Source: Verrucomicrobiota bacterium
Lineage (GTDB): Bacteria > Verrucomicrobiota > Verrucomicrobiia > Limisphaerales > UBA9464
Direction of reading: 5' to 3'
Length of the DNA stretch: 43,885 bases
Assembly (NCBI GenBank): GCA_025363585.1
Contig: JANYDN010000362.1
Location: 1-43,885 of the forward strand
Position numbers and translations under genes: made by a program. Under the pieces are notes generated by a model. It did not search any database. It saw only the letters and a program-made list of their open reading frames with translations, and was not told the origin of the DNA. Shown here piece after piece: positions 26,832 to 35,474 of the stretch. Every line of letters begins with the position of its first letter. The first letter of the stretch is position 1.

Positions 26832-28949
26832 GTGGAACTGCGTGACTTCGCCGAGCGCGTGCTCTTCTCCGATTCGCTGGAGGAGAAACTCCTGGACCCC
26901 GGCGAGGTCACCGACGAGCGGCCCGGGAAAGCGATCGTCGCGCCGTCCGAACCGGGACGCCCGGGAGTGCTTCGCTTCAAGCCGACCAGCGCCGGCAAAC
27001 AGTCGTTCCTGGGCGACCGCGAGCTCGGCACGGAAACCGGACGCGGCCGGTTGCTCCACTTCTTCGCGAACCACGAGTTGCTCGCGACCGAATTGATGGC
27101 GCTGGTGTTGCTGCGATTTCCCGACGCGCCGCCGGCATTCCGCGCCGGTGTCCTCCGCACGCTTCGCGACGAGCAGGAACACACCCGCCTCTATCTCGAA
27201 CGCATGCGCGCCTGTGGCATCGGCTTCGGCGAACTCGGCGTCAGCGGGTATTTCTGGCGCGCGGTCGCGCCCATGGAACACCCGATCGATTTCGTCGCCG
27301 GACTCAGCCTCACCTTCGAGCAGGCCAACCTCGACCACTCGCGCCATTTCGCCGCGCGCTTCGCCACCGTCGGCGACGGCGAGACCGCGGCGCTCCTCGG
27401 GCGGATCCACCGCGACGAGATCGCGCACGTCGCGCACGGGTTGAAGTGGTTCCGTCGCTGGAAGGATCCGGCGTCGAGCGATTGGGACGCGTTGTGCCGG
27501 CAGTTGAAATTCCCGCTGTCGCCCGCGCGCGCCCGCGGGCCCGAACTCGACGCCGAGGCGCGGATCGCGGCCGGGCTCGAGCCGGATTTCGTGGAACGCC
27601 TGCGCTTCCACGTGCAGTCGAAGGGCCGCGCGCCGACGGTGTGGACGTTCAATCCGTTCGGCGAGGGGTACCTCGCGCGCGGTCGCTCGTTCGCCCCGGT
27701 GCGCCACCAGACGGAGATCGCGCGGGATCTCGAGGTTCTGCCGGCATTCCTCGCGCGGCGCGACGACGTGGTGCTCGTGGAACGGACGCCGTCGAACCAA
27801 TGGATGGCGTCGGTCGTGGCCGCCGGATTCGCGCTGCCGGAATTCGTCGAACTGCGCGGTGGAAGAATCGACCCCGCGTGCTCGTTGCCCGGGCGAAAGA
27901 TCTCGCGAATTCGTCCGTGGGGATGGGCGCCGGACTCCGTGGCGTTGCTCGGCCCGTTGGCGCCGAACTCGGACGACGGCGGTCCCAACCCGACGCAACG
28001 CGATCCGATCGCGATGGCCCGGCTTCACTCGAAAGCGACCGGTGCGGAATGGCTCGGCGAATTCCTGGAATCGCACGGCCCGAGCCCTTGGCTTTGCACG
28101 ACCGACACCGTCGGACGCGTCGCGCGTTCGGCCACCGAAGCGACGGCGTTGGTGAAAGAGATCCGCGCGGGCGGACACCACCGGGTGGTCGTCAAGGAAT
28201 CGCTCGGGCTGGCGGGCGCGAACGCGATCCGACTCTGGGAACCCGAGCTGCTGCCGGCCCAACGCCGCTGGATGGAAAAGGCATGCGCGTCGGGACGAAC
28301 GCTGGTGGTCGAGCCGTGGCTGGAACGACTCGCGGATTTTTCGCTGCAACTCGAGATCGAGGATTCGGGAGCGCGCTTGCTGGGATTCGCCGGATTGGAA
28401 GTCGACGCGCGCGGCCAATACGTCGGCAACCGCGTGTCGCCGTCGCCACACGGTCCGCCACGGGCCGCGATGGAACTTCTCCGCGGGCAAGGCCTCATGC
28501 CACCGAGCGCGCTGGCATTCCTCAAGGACTTCGCGGCGTTCGTGGGAAGGCGCCTGGCCGGCGAGGGTTACCGTGGGCCGGCGGGCATCGATGCCTTCGT
28601 GTATCGCGACTCCCGGGGAGCCTCCCGTTTGAAACCGTTGGTCGAGATCAACCCGCGGCACACGATGGGTCGGGTCGCGATCGAACTGATGCGGGGTGTC
28701 TGCCCGGGGAGCGAGGGAACCTTTCGGCTGGCGCGGCTTGCGGAGGCGCGCGCCGATGGCAACGGCGGTCTGGAAGAACACGCGGGGAATCTGGAGACGC
28801 GGCACCCGCTGCGACTATCGGGAAGTCCACGGGGGAAGATTCGCGAGGGCACGTGGGTATTGAACGACCCTTCCCGTGCAACCGTTTGCCTCGCCGTGTT
28901 CGAGGTTCGTGTAGCGACCAAAATCTCGGGCGGGGAAGGTGGGAAGTGA
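26832..28949 (+). CDS. DUF455 ferritin-like / ATP-grasp fusion protein
   Basis: A 705-residue protein in two halves. Residues about 70-215 form a DUF455 ferritin-like domain with ExxH metal motifs: HELLATE (81-87), EQEH (114-117), E163 with DHSRHF (169-173) and DEIAHVAH (195-202). Residues about 430-680 look like an ATP-grasp: VVVKESLGLAGAN, LVVEPWLER, and LKPLVEINPRHTMGRVAIEL (Mg-binding Glu/Asn region near 600-605). Functions are unknown; a metal-dependent oxidase/ligase pair acting on one product is an inference. Start GTG 26832 sits just after repeat DNA. Confidence 0.82.
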   Translation: MELRDFAERVLFSDSLEEKLLDPGEVTDERPGKAIVAPSEPGRPGVLRFKPTSAGKQSFLGDRELGTETGRGRLLHFFANHELLATELMALVLLRFPDAPPAFRAGVLRTLRDEQEHTRLYLERMRACGIGFGELGVSGYFWRAVAPMEHPIDFVAGLSLTFEQANLDHSRHFAARFATVGDGETAALLGRIHRDEIAHVAHGLKWFRRWKDPASSDWDALCRQLKFPLSPARARGPELDAEARIAAGLEPDFVERLRFHVQSKGRAPTVWTFNPFGEGYLARGRSFAPVRHQTEIARDLEVLPAFLARRDDVVLVERTPSNQWMASVVAAGFALPEFVELRGGRIDPACSLPGRKISRIRPWGWAPDSVALLGPLAPNSDDGGPNPTQRDPIAMARLHSKATGAEWLGEFLESHGPSPWLCTTDTVGRVARSATEATALVKEIRAGGHHRVVVKESLGLAGANAIRLWEPELLPAQRRWMEKACASGRTLVVEPWLERLADFSLQLEIEDSGARLLGFAGLEVDARGQYVGNRVSPSPHGPPRAAMELLRGQGLMPPSALAFLKDFAAFVGRRLAGEGYRGPAGIDAFVYRDSRGASRLKPLVEINPRHTMGRVAIELMRGVCPGSEGTFRLARLAEARADGNGGLEEHAGNLETRHPLRLSGSPRGKIREGTWVLNDPSRATVCLAVFEVRVATKISGGEGGK

Positions 28950-29039
28950 TCCATCCCGCGGGATGGGTCGAAACCCAGGGTGTAACCATCGCCGTCCGAC
29001 CGCGGTCTCCCGGCTTGTACACCGCAATCCCCTCCTGAC

Positions 29040-29756
29040 ATGAAACGTTTCGTCGCCACCCTGCTTCTCTCCACCTGCACCCTTCTTCCCTGCCTTGCCG
29101 ATGCCAAGGAAGACGTCGCCTCGGCCGCCAAGAAACTCGCGGAAGCGCCGAGTTACACGTGGACCACCACCAGTGAGTTCAGCGGCGGCAATTTCACGCC
29201 GCCGGTGATCACCGGCAAGACGACGAAAGACGGGTTCGCCGTGATTTCGTCCGAACGCGACGGCACCACCACGACCGCCGTGCTCAAGGGCAAAAAGGGC
29301 GTGGTCAAGACGGACGACGGCTGGAAGACCTCCGAGGAACTCCAGGCCGCGGCCAGCGGCGGCGGACAGGGCGGCGGCCGGAACCGCGGCGGCCAGTTGC
29401 TTCGCACGCGCCTGCCGGCCGAAGAGGCCGCCCGCGTGGCCGAGAAGACCAAGGAATTGAAATCGGCCGACGGCGTGATCAGCGGCGACCTGACCGATGA
29501 AGGCGCCAAGGAATTCGCGACCATGGGCCGCGGTCGTCCCGGCGGCCAGGCACCCGAGGCCAAGAACGCCAAGGGCTCGGTGAAGTACTGGCTCAAGGAA
29601 GGACAGATCACCAAGGTACAGCTCAAGGTGTCGTCCACCATGTCCCGCAACGGCGAGGACACCGAGGTCAACCGCACCACCACCTACGAGATCAAGAACG
29701 TGGGATCGACCACGGTGGAAGTGCCGGAAGAAGCCAAGAAGGCGCTCGGAACCTGA
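29040..29756 (+). CDS. Exported protein of unknown function, Gly/Lys-rich
   Basis: The 238-residue protein has a signal peptide (MKRFVATLLLSTCTLLPCLA, cleavage near LADA). The mature part starts KEDVASAAKKLAEAPSYTWT and has a Gly/Gln/Arg patch (GGGQGGGRNRGG) near the middle and a C-terminal region ending EEAKKALGT. The beta-strand-like pattern resembles LolA/LppX-type lipid-binding folds in outline, but that is only a guess. A good terminator follows. Confidence 0.75.
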   Translation: MKRFVATLLLSTCTLLPCLADAKEDVASAAKKLAEAPSYTWTTTSEFSGGNFTPPVITGKTTKDGFAVISSERDGTTTTAVLKGKKGVVKTDDGWKTSEELQAAASGGGQGGGRNRGGQLLRTRLPAEEAARVAEKTKELKSADGVISGDLTDEGAKEFATMGRGRPGGQAPEAKNAKGSVKYWLKEGQITKVQLKVSSTMSRNGEDTEVNRTTTYEIKNVGSTTVEVPEEAKKALGT

Positions 29757-29815
29757 TCCGGTCCCTCGAACGATTTCCCTCCGTGTGATCGCTTAACGCG
29801 CGATGCTACCAACCG

Positions 29816-29843
29816 AGGCGGGCCCATGGGGCCCGCCTTTTTC
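29816..29843 (+). terminator. Rho-independent terminator after the exported protein gene
   Basis: A ten-pair GC-rich stem (AGGCGGGCCC with GGGCCCGCCT) closes a three-base ATG loop and is followed by TTTTT. It lies about 60 bases after the stop codon. Confidence 0.9.
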
Positions 29844-29883
29844 GTGGTTGTAGCCGCGGACGTGTTGTGGCCGCCGTCGAGTT

Positions 29884-29966
29884 GTGGCCGCGGTCGTGAG
29901 ACCGTGGACCTGACGTGGGTGGTTGGAGCTTCGAGGCCCAATCCACCGTCTCACGACGGCGGCCAC
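29884..29966. repeat. Inverted pair of family A hairpins
   Basis: A copy at 29884-29910 (GTGGCCGCGGTCGTGAGACC then GTGGACC) faces a reverse-complement copy at 29942-29966. Each has the GTGA loop between short complementary arms. It separates convergent genes and lies just beyond the end of the second ALDH. Confidence 0.85.
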
Positions 29967-29991
29967 GGTGACGGCGGCCACGCCCTCCACT

Positions 29992-31431
29992 TTACCACGC
30001 GCGCTCGATGCTGCGGCGCTTCCAAAGGAACTCGAACATGTTCCCCTCGTGCGGTTGGTCCCACGAGATCTTCATCGTCGATACCGGGCCGATGTTCAAC
30101 CGGTCGATCTCCGGGAAAGCCTCCAGTCGCCTGATGAATTCCGGATCCCTCGTGATCGCCGAGCACGCCAGCGTGTAGCCGATCTTCGACAGCACCTCGG
30201 CCTGCGGCACGGTGACGACGCTCGCGTACGGACAGAGGAATTCCCGGTTCGCCAATGGGTGCGAGAAGTCGTTGCAGAGCACGATCGTCGGCCGCATGTA
30301 CGTGCCGCCGTCGAGGACCGCCTTGCGCGAGCCACCGCGGTAACGCGCGGTGACATCCTCGGCGCCCGGCGTCTTCAGTCCTTCCTCGATTTGTCCGTCG
30401 ATGAAGTCCGCCATTTTCGGGTTCGCGAATCCCGAGAGCCGCGCGTTGTCGTCGTCGGGCAACGTCGGCGCGATCGGCCCCAGCTTTTTCGCGAGCGCGG
30501 CGGCGATCTCGGCCGCGTGGCGCGGGACGACGATCGCCGATGCGTTGATGCAGGAGCGGCCGCCGTTGTCGGAAATCGCGCCCGCGATGACGTCGATGAA
30601 ATCGGGCCACTGGTCGATGCAATCCTCGCCGACGATGAACTTCGACCAACCGGGGCCGTGGATTTGGATCGCGGGATTGCCGGCGTACTGCGCGGTGGTG
30701 GATTTGTCGCCGAAGATCAGCGCGCGCCCGCAGGTGTTGAGGATCGTCGCGGCGCCCTCGTGGTCGGTGGCGTAGAAGCCGAACGCCTCGGCGGGAATTC
30801 CGGCGGCGAGGAACGCCTGGATGAGGCGGAACGGGGTCCATGGTTCCTCCTTGCCCGGCTTGATGACGACCGGCGTCTTGAGCGCGATGGCCGGGAGCCA
30901 CAGGGAATTCACCGCGGGCGAATTGCTCGGCATCACGAGGCCGAGTGCAGGCGCGGTGGGACAGAAGGAAAGCTTGGTGCCGAACTGCTCGCCGAATCCG
31001 CGGTCGATGATCCCGAAATCGAGTCCGCGGGAGAGGCCGTTTAGGATCTCGTCGAGGTGGGTGAGCGCGTAGTGGATCTTCGCCATGTTGCGGCGGACCA
31101 TCACGTGCGGGAGTCCGCTGGTACGGCTCAGGGTGGAGATGTATTCGGCGGGCGACTGGGTGTGGCCACGATCGCCGAGCGGCAACGTGCCGTTGAGGAA
31201 AAGCTCGCCGGCCTTGGCGGAAAGGGCGACGAGTTGCGCGACGGTGAAGCGTCCGAGCGCCTCGCGGCCCGAGGCGATTTTGGAAAGGTCGCGCTTGAGG
31301 ATGCCGCCGTTGACGTTGGAGACGACGGCGAGGACCTCGCCGGACCGGTGGTCGCGAACCTCGGTTTTCTCGAGGGATTCGTAGACGCGGCCGAGGCGAA
31401 GGACGGGCAGATGGGGAATGGCGGCGGACAT
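29992..31431 (-). CDS. Divergent aldehyde dehydrogenase family protein
   Basis: A 479-residue ALDH-superfamily protein. Recognisable parts are ALGLVMPSNSPAVNSLWLPA and TPVVIKPGKEEPWTPF (cofactor-binding region with the usual KPxxxxP), NGGRSCINASAIVV (Cys, likely catalytic), and NREFLCPYASVVTVPQ. It lacks the classic GGxxP Glu segment in an obvious form, so the general base is uncertain. ATG 31431 (MSAAIPHLPVLRLGRVY) is chosen over the upstream Met at 31485, which is in repeat-flanked, non-conserved sequence. It reads away from the sugar dehydrogenase-like gene. Substrate not predicted. Confidence 0.8.
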   Translation of the reverse strand: MSAAIPHLPVLRLGRVYESLEKTEVRDHRSGEVLAVVSNVNGGILKRDLSKIASGREALGRFTVAQLVALSAKAGELFLNGTLPLGDRGHTQSPAEYISTLSRTSGLPHVMVRRNMAKIHYALTHLDEILNGLSRGLDFGIIDRGFGEQFGTKLSFCPTAPALGLVMPSNSPAVNSLWLPAIALKTPVVIKPGKEEPWTPFRLIQAFLAAGIPAEAFGFYATDHEGAATILNTCGRALIFGDKSTTAQYAGNPAIQIHGPGWSKFIVGEDCIDQWPDFIDVIAGAISDNGGRSCINASAIVVPRHAAEIAAALAKKLGPIAPTLPDDDNARLSGFANPKMADFIDGQIEEGLKTPGAEDVTARYRGGSRKAVLDGGTYMRPTIVLCNDFSHPLANREFLCPYASVVTVPQAEVLSKIGYTLACSAITRDPEFIRRLEAFPEIDRLNIGPVSTMKISWDQPHEGNMFEFLWKRRSIERAW

Positions 31432-31500
31432 GGCGCTAAGCGGTTGCGGACAATTGATACGCCTGCGTACGAAAATGCCAAACAAAGTTTTCGAAGCCCG

Positions 31501-31838
31501 GTTTCAAGTTTTCAGTTTCAAGTTTCAAGGGACCCTACCGAATCGTGGCTGCGGTCGTGAGACCGTGGATCTCGTACGGTTGCTTTCGCGACCAGCCGGA
31601 AGTTTCCAAGTCTGAAGGCGGAGAGAGCGTGGCGGCGGTCGTGAGACCGCGGACCTCGCCAAGTTCGCTGGCGCAAGGCAACCGCTTCCGCTTCCCTCCT
31701 CGACGCGAAACCAAACTCGCCGCCCGCGGGAAGGTTGCGTTGCCGAGGTCCGCGGTCTCACGACCGCCGCCACGATCTTTGGGCACATCAACTTGGCCCC
31801 GCCTCCGGACTTGAAACTTGAAACTGAAAACTTGAAAC
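31501..31838. repeat. 338-bp composite repeat with perfect 29-bp terminal inverted repeats
   Basis: The 29-bp arms at 31501-31529 and 31810-31838 are exact reverse complements (family B, starting GTTTCAAGTTTTCAGTTTCA). Inside are three family A hairpins: 31545-31570 and 31629-31655 in one orientation and 31747-31773 inverted. The block occupies most of the 463-base spacer between divergent genes; no gene is supported in it. Confidence 0.92.
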
Positions 31839-31894
31839 CCCTGCCGGTAAAAACTCGTTTGATTACGAAGCGTCGGCCGTCGTCCACTGGGGCC

Positions 31895-33517
31895 ATGAAG
31901 TTCCCCCTGCCCGCCGCCTGCGCGGCCCTGCTCGCGTGCGTTTCCGCGCTCGCCCAGCAGACCCAATCGCCCACGACCGGCACCGCCGGCACGCCGTCGG
32001 GCGACGCCTGGTTCCCACCGGAATCCGAATTCCAAAAGGTCGTCCTCGACGAGGACGCGGTCGTGAACGGCGAGGCGACCGATACCATCGTCGATCCCAT
32101 GGAACTCGCCGTCGCCAAGGACGGCCGTGTCTTCTGGGCCGAGCGCGCAGGCGTCGTCAAACTCTGGAAGCCCGACACCAAGAAGACCGTCGTCATCGCC
32201 AAAATCCCCGTCTTCACGGGCCTCGAGGAAGGCATGCTCGGCATCACGCTCGATCCCAAGTTCCTCGAGAACGGCTGGGTCTACATCAACCGCTCGCTCA
32301 CCGACACCTACAACGACGGCAAGGGAAAGGCCGGCAAGATCCGCGTCGCGCGCTTCACGCTCAAGGACGAGTCCCTCGACCTCGCGAGCGAGAGGACGAT
32401 CATCGAGATGGAAGTGCAGCGCGAGCAGTGCTGCCACGTCGGCGGTTCGTTGACCTTCGACAAGGACGGCAACCTCTACGTATCCATCGGCGACAACAGC
32501 AACCCGTTCGACTCCGACGGCTTCAGCCCGAGCGACGAGCGGCCTGGACGTTATCCGTGGGACGCGCAGCGTTCCGCGGCGAACCCGAATTCGTTGGTCG
32601 GGAAAATCCTCCGCGTGACGCCCAAGGCGGACGGCGGCTACACGATCCCGAAGGGCAACCTCTTCCCCGAGGGCACCGCCAACACCCGTCCCGAGATCTA
32701 CGTGATGGGCAATCGCAACCCATTCCGCATCGCCGTCGACCAACGCAACGGATTCCTCTACTGGGGCGAGGTCGGGCCCGACGCGGGTGGGCCGGATCCG
32801 AAGCGCGGTCCGTCGGGCTTCGACGAAATCAACCAGGCGCGCAAGCCGGGCTTCTTCGGATGGCCGTTGTTCGTCGCCGACAACAAGCCGTACCGCCGGA
32901 TTGATTTCAATCCGCGCGCCGTGGCGCAGGCCGCGTCGAACGCCTACAACGATGCGAAGAAGAAGCGCGAGGAACTGATCAAGAAGGGCGAGACGAACAA
33001 TCTTCCGGCGTTGCCCCCGAAGCCGCCCGCCTTCGAGCCGACGGGCGATTTCTGGGACGCCGCGCATCCGGTGAACCGCTCGCCGAACAACACGGGCCTG
33101 CAGGAACTGCCACCCGCGATGCCGGCCTTCATCTATTACCCGCCCTCGCCGTCCACACGCTTCCCCGAGGTCGGCTCCGGCGGCCGCACCGCGATGGCCG
33201 GCCCGGTCTACTATTTCGATCCGAAGAATCCGTCCGCGACCAAGCTCCCGAAGGAGTTCGACCACACGCTGTTCATCTACGAGTGGTCGCGGAACTGGAT
33301 CATCGCGGTCAAACTCGACGAGCACGAGGACATCGCCAAGAGGCCCGACGGGAAGCCGATGATGAAGCGCTTCATGCCCAACACCGAGATCAAGCGCCCG
33401 ATGGACATGGAGCTGGGTCCCGACGGATGTCTCTACGTCATCGAGTACGGCAAGGAATGGGGAAACAACAAGGACACGAAGATCCTTCGCCTCGAGCACC
33501 GGGCCGCGGCGAACTGA
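31895..33517 (+). CDS. Secreted PQQ-dependent sugar dehydrogenase-like protein
   Basis: The 540-residue protein has a signal peptide (MKFPLPAACAALLACVSALA) and the beta-propeller of soluble aldose dehydrogenases: NGEATDTIVDPMELAVAKDG, GMLGITLDPKF, CCHVGGSLTFDKDGNLYVSI, RPEIYVMGNRNPFRI, FFGWPLFVADNKPYRR and MELGPDGCLYVIEYG. The His of CCHVGGS corresponds to the conserved region near the active site of this family; no PQQ biosynthesis gene is visible in the window. A coiled insertion (NAYNDAKKKREELIKKGE) precedes a Pro-rich stretch. ATG 31895 gives the signal peptide. Confidence 0.85.
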   Translation: MKFPLPAACAALLACVSALAQQTQSPTTGTAGTPSGDAWFPPESEFQKVVLDEDAVVNGEATDTIVDPMELAVAKDGRVFWAERAGVVKLWKPDTKKTVVIAKIPVFTGLEEGMLGITLDPKFLENGWVYINRSLTDTYNDGKGKAGKIRVARFTLKDESLDLASERTIIEMEVQREQCCHVGGSLTFDKDGNLYVSIGDNSNPFDSDGFSPSDERPGRYPWDAQRSAANPNSLVGKILRVTPKADGGYTIPKGNLFPEGTANTRPEIYVMGNRNPFRIAVDQRNGFLYWGEVGPDAGGPDPKRGPSGFDEINQARKPGFFGWPLFVADNKPYRRIDFNPRAVAQAASNAYNDAKKKREELIKKGETNNLPALPPKPPAFEPTGDFWDAAHPVNRSPNNTGLQELPPAMPAFIYYPPSPSTRFPEVGSGGRTAMAGPVYYFDPKNPSATKLPKEFDHTLFIYEWSRNWIIAVKLDEHEDIAKRPDGKPMMKRFMPNTEIKRPMDMELGPDGCLYVIEYGKEWGNNKDTKILRLEHRAAAN

Positions 33518-33546
33518 TTGCCGCTCCCCGTGGCCGCCCCTTCATC

Positions 33547-33780
33547 GTGGCCGCCGCGGTGACCCGGTGGATGGAGCCAAGACAAGACGTGGGGCGGCCG
33601 TCCCCGGCTGCACAAACGAGGGCGTCCCCGCCCGAGCCTAGCCGGCGCAACACGGGCTTCTCGCCTCCACAAAGTCGGGCTCGGGTGCCGATCGAGATCT
33701 CGAGGGCTGGCTTCGGTCCACCGTCTCACGACGGCGGCCACGGCTTCGGCTCCCCGTGGCCGCCGCGGTGACGCGGTGGA
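33547..33780. repeat. Family A hairpins and a family D element between the sugar dehydrogenase and hscB
   Basis: Family A copies lie at 33547-33571 and 33756-33780 (diverged, GTGGCCGCCGCGGTGAC) and inverted at 33716-33743 (standard). A family D element is at about 33589-33640 (GGGGCGGCCGTCCCCGGC then AACGAGGGCGTCCCCGCCCG). The 298-base spacer holds no supported gene. Confidence 0.8.
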
Positions 33781-33815
33781 CCTCGGCAACCCGTGGAGCC
33801 TCCTTTCGGCCCACC

Positions 33816-34457
33816 CTACTCCGCCAACCGCACCACCCGCTCCTGGATCTGCCCGGTCCAGCGCGAGATGTAGCTCATCGACCGGTACACCGTCTCCAAT
33901 CGCTCGATCGGCAACGCACCCAGCCGACTCGGATCGCCCGGCGCGGGCGCGTTTTCCCAAGCCGCGTTCATCGACTTCATCTCGGCGTCGAGCTCGTCCC
34001 GTCGCCCGTTCACCCGCGCCTGCAACGCCTGGAATCGATCCATCCATTCCAGTCCCGCCTGCAACAGCCGCAGCTTCAACATCGGCGAGACCGCCGTCGC
34101 CTTCTCCTTCAGGAACTCGTCCCCTTCCCGGCACGCCTGCCCGACTTCCACGAACAAATCCATCGTGCCCGGGGGAATCCGCTGGATGTCGCGGGGCTTC
34201 GAACCGGTTTCCAGCTCGATAAGGTGCAGCAACCGCTCCCGCGGTTCGCGCAACGTCTGGTAAGCCGTGTTGAGTTCCGAATACGCGTTTCCCGCGGCGG
34301 CACGCGTTGCCTCGTCGGCGCCATGGAAGCGATCCGGATGCACCGTCGTCGAACGGGCGAGAAACCCGCCCTTCAACGCGTCGGTGTCGACCCAGGGCCG
34401 GCGCGGGACTTCGAGGAGCGCGAAACAGTCGGCCGCCAGGGATGGGGAATCGCTCAC
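33816..34457 (-). CDS. hscB: HscB-like J-domain co-chaperone for Fe-S assembly
   Basis: The 213-residue protein has an N-terminal J-domain-like part with HPDRF at 40-44 (HPD tripeptide) and a C-terminal region ALQARVNGRRDELDAEMKS and ERLETVYRSMSYISRW like HscB. HscB brings the scaffold protein to its Hsp70 partner during Fe-S cluster release. It lies 46 bases downstream of the IscA-like gene on the same strand, which supports the role. hscA, iscU and iscS are not in the window. Confidence 0.8.
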   Translation of the reverse strand: MSDSPSLAADCFALLEVPRRPWVDTDALKGGFLARSTTVHPDRFHGADEATRAAAGNAYSELNTAYQTLREPRERLLHLIELETGSKPRDIQRIPPGTMDLFVEVGQACREGDEFLKEKATAVSPMLKLRLLQAGLEWMDRFQALQARVNGRRDELDAEMKSMNAAWENAPAPGDPSRLGALPIERLETVYRSMSYISRWTGQIQERVVRLAE

Positions 34458-34503
34458 GACAAATCGGGGAAGCCCGCCACCGAATCGGACGGGCGCCGTG
34501 TTT

Positions 34504-34893
34504 TCAGGCGCTGAAGCTTTCGCCGCACGAACAACTGGTCGCCGCGTTCGGGTTCTTCACCTTGAAGCCGCCTTCCTGCAGGGCATCGATGAAATCCAAC
34601 TCCGATCCCGTCACGTAAAGCGCGCTCTTCGGATCGACCACCACGCGGACCCCGCAGCTCTCGACGAGGATGTCGCGGTTCTGGGGGGCATCCTGAAGAT
34701 CCATCTTGTACTGGAGTCCGGAGCAACCGCCACCCACCACCGCGACCCGCAATACGCCGGCCGGCCGGCCCTGCTTCTGGAGGAGCCCGGAAACCTTCCG
34801 GCCCGCCGCATCCGTCAGGCGGATGAGGCGTTCGTCGCCGACGCGGAAGGTCGGCTGCGTGGGCGCGCTGGCGCCGATTTTTCCGGCAATCAT
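34504..34893 (-). CDS. IscA/ErpA-family Fe-S cluster carrier
   Basis: The 129-residue protein carries the A-type carrier signature: VVGGGCSGLQYKMDL (Cys 57) and TSCSCGESF (Cys 121 and Cys 123) at the C terminus. These proteins accept and hand over Fe-S clusters. ATG 34893 (MIAGKIGASAPTQ) is preferred, with AGGG about 12 bases upstream. The long frame upstream of it is not coding. Whether it is IscA, ErpA or SufA cannot be decided from sequence alone. Confidence 0.9.
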   Translation of the reverse strand: MIAGKIGASAPTQPTFRVGDERLIRLTDAAGRKVSGLLQKQGRPAGVLRVAVVGGGCSGLQYKMDLQDAPQNRDILVESCGVRVVVDPKSALYVTGSELDFIDALQEGGFKVKNPNAATSCSCGESFSA

Positions 34894-34964
34894 GTCGATG
34901 ACGACCCTATGGCCGGCCCGACCGAGCGTCAACGGCGGCCGTGGCGCGCGCGTCCCGCCGATGG

Positions 34965-35462
34965 CTATCGAAGCAGGAAAACCCGGGCCAAACCGAACAG
35001 GACGACCAGCAACAACACGAAGAGCCCGATGAACCGGTTCCTCGCCACGCGCTTCTCGTAACGCAACGGTCGCAGGCCATGCACGCTTCCCGCCGCGAGG
35101 AACTGCACCATCCGCGGGTTGTTGGCCGTCGGTCCCCGGAAATGGTTCTGGATGCGATGCCACATCGCCAAGACATCGAATTTTCGGACGCCTTGGGCGT
35201 TGTAACGCGCGTCCTCGGTCACCACCGGCGCCGTCACCGGCTCGGGCAACGGGCGCGGTGCCGGCGCTTCCCCATCCACCGGCGACAATCCCGGCTGCCG
35301 GGTCGGACGCGCCACGCGCGCCCCGTTTTTTCCGGGCACGGCGGCGGGGGCGGGCGGCTGCGAGTTCAACCGCGCGATCTCCTTCTCCAACCGCGCGATC
35401 TCCGCGTCGAGGCCGCGGGCCCGGGTGGCGATCGGATCCGATTTCTTTCCGGGCCAACGCAT
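34965..35462 (-). CDS. Tail-anchored coiled-coil membrane protein, unknown
   Basis: The 165-residue protein begins MRWPGKKSDPIATRARGLD, has a short coiled coil (AEIARLEKEIARLNSQ), a Pro/Ala-rich linker, a segment YNAQGVRKFDVLAMWHRIQ and a single C-terminal transmembrane helix (RFIGLFVLLLVVLFGLARVF). Probably cytoplasmic with a membrane tail. It is 71 bases upstream of the IscA-like gene on the same strand. No family recognised. Confidence 0.75.
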   Translation of the reverse strand: MRWPGKKSDPIATRARGLDAEIARLEKEIARLNSQPPAPAAVPGKNGARVARPTRQPGLSPVDGEAPAPRPLPEPVTAPVVTEDARYNAQGVRKFDVLAMWHRIQNHFRGPTANNPRMVQFLAAGSVHGLRPLRYEKRVARNRFIGLFVLLLVVLFGLARVFLLR

Positions 35463-35474
35463 CGGGAATCCCCC

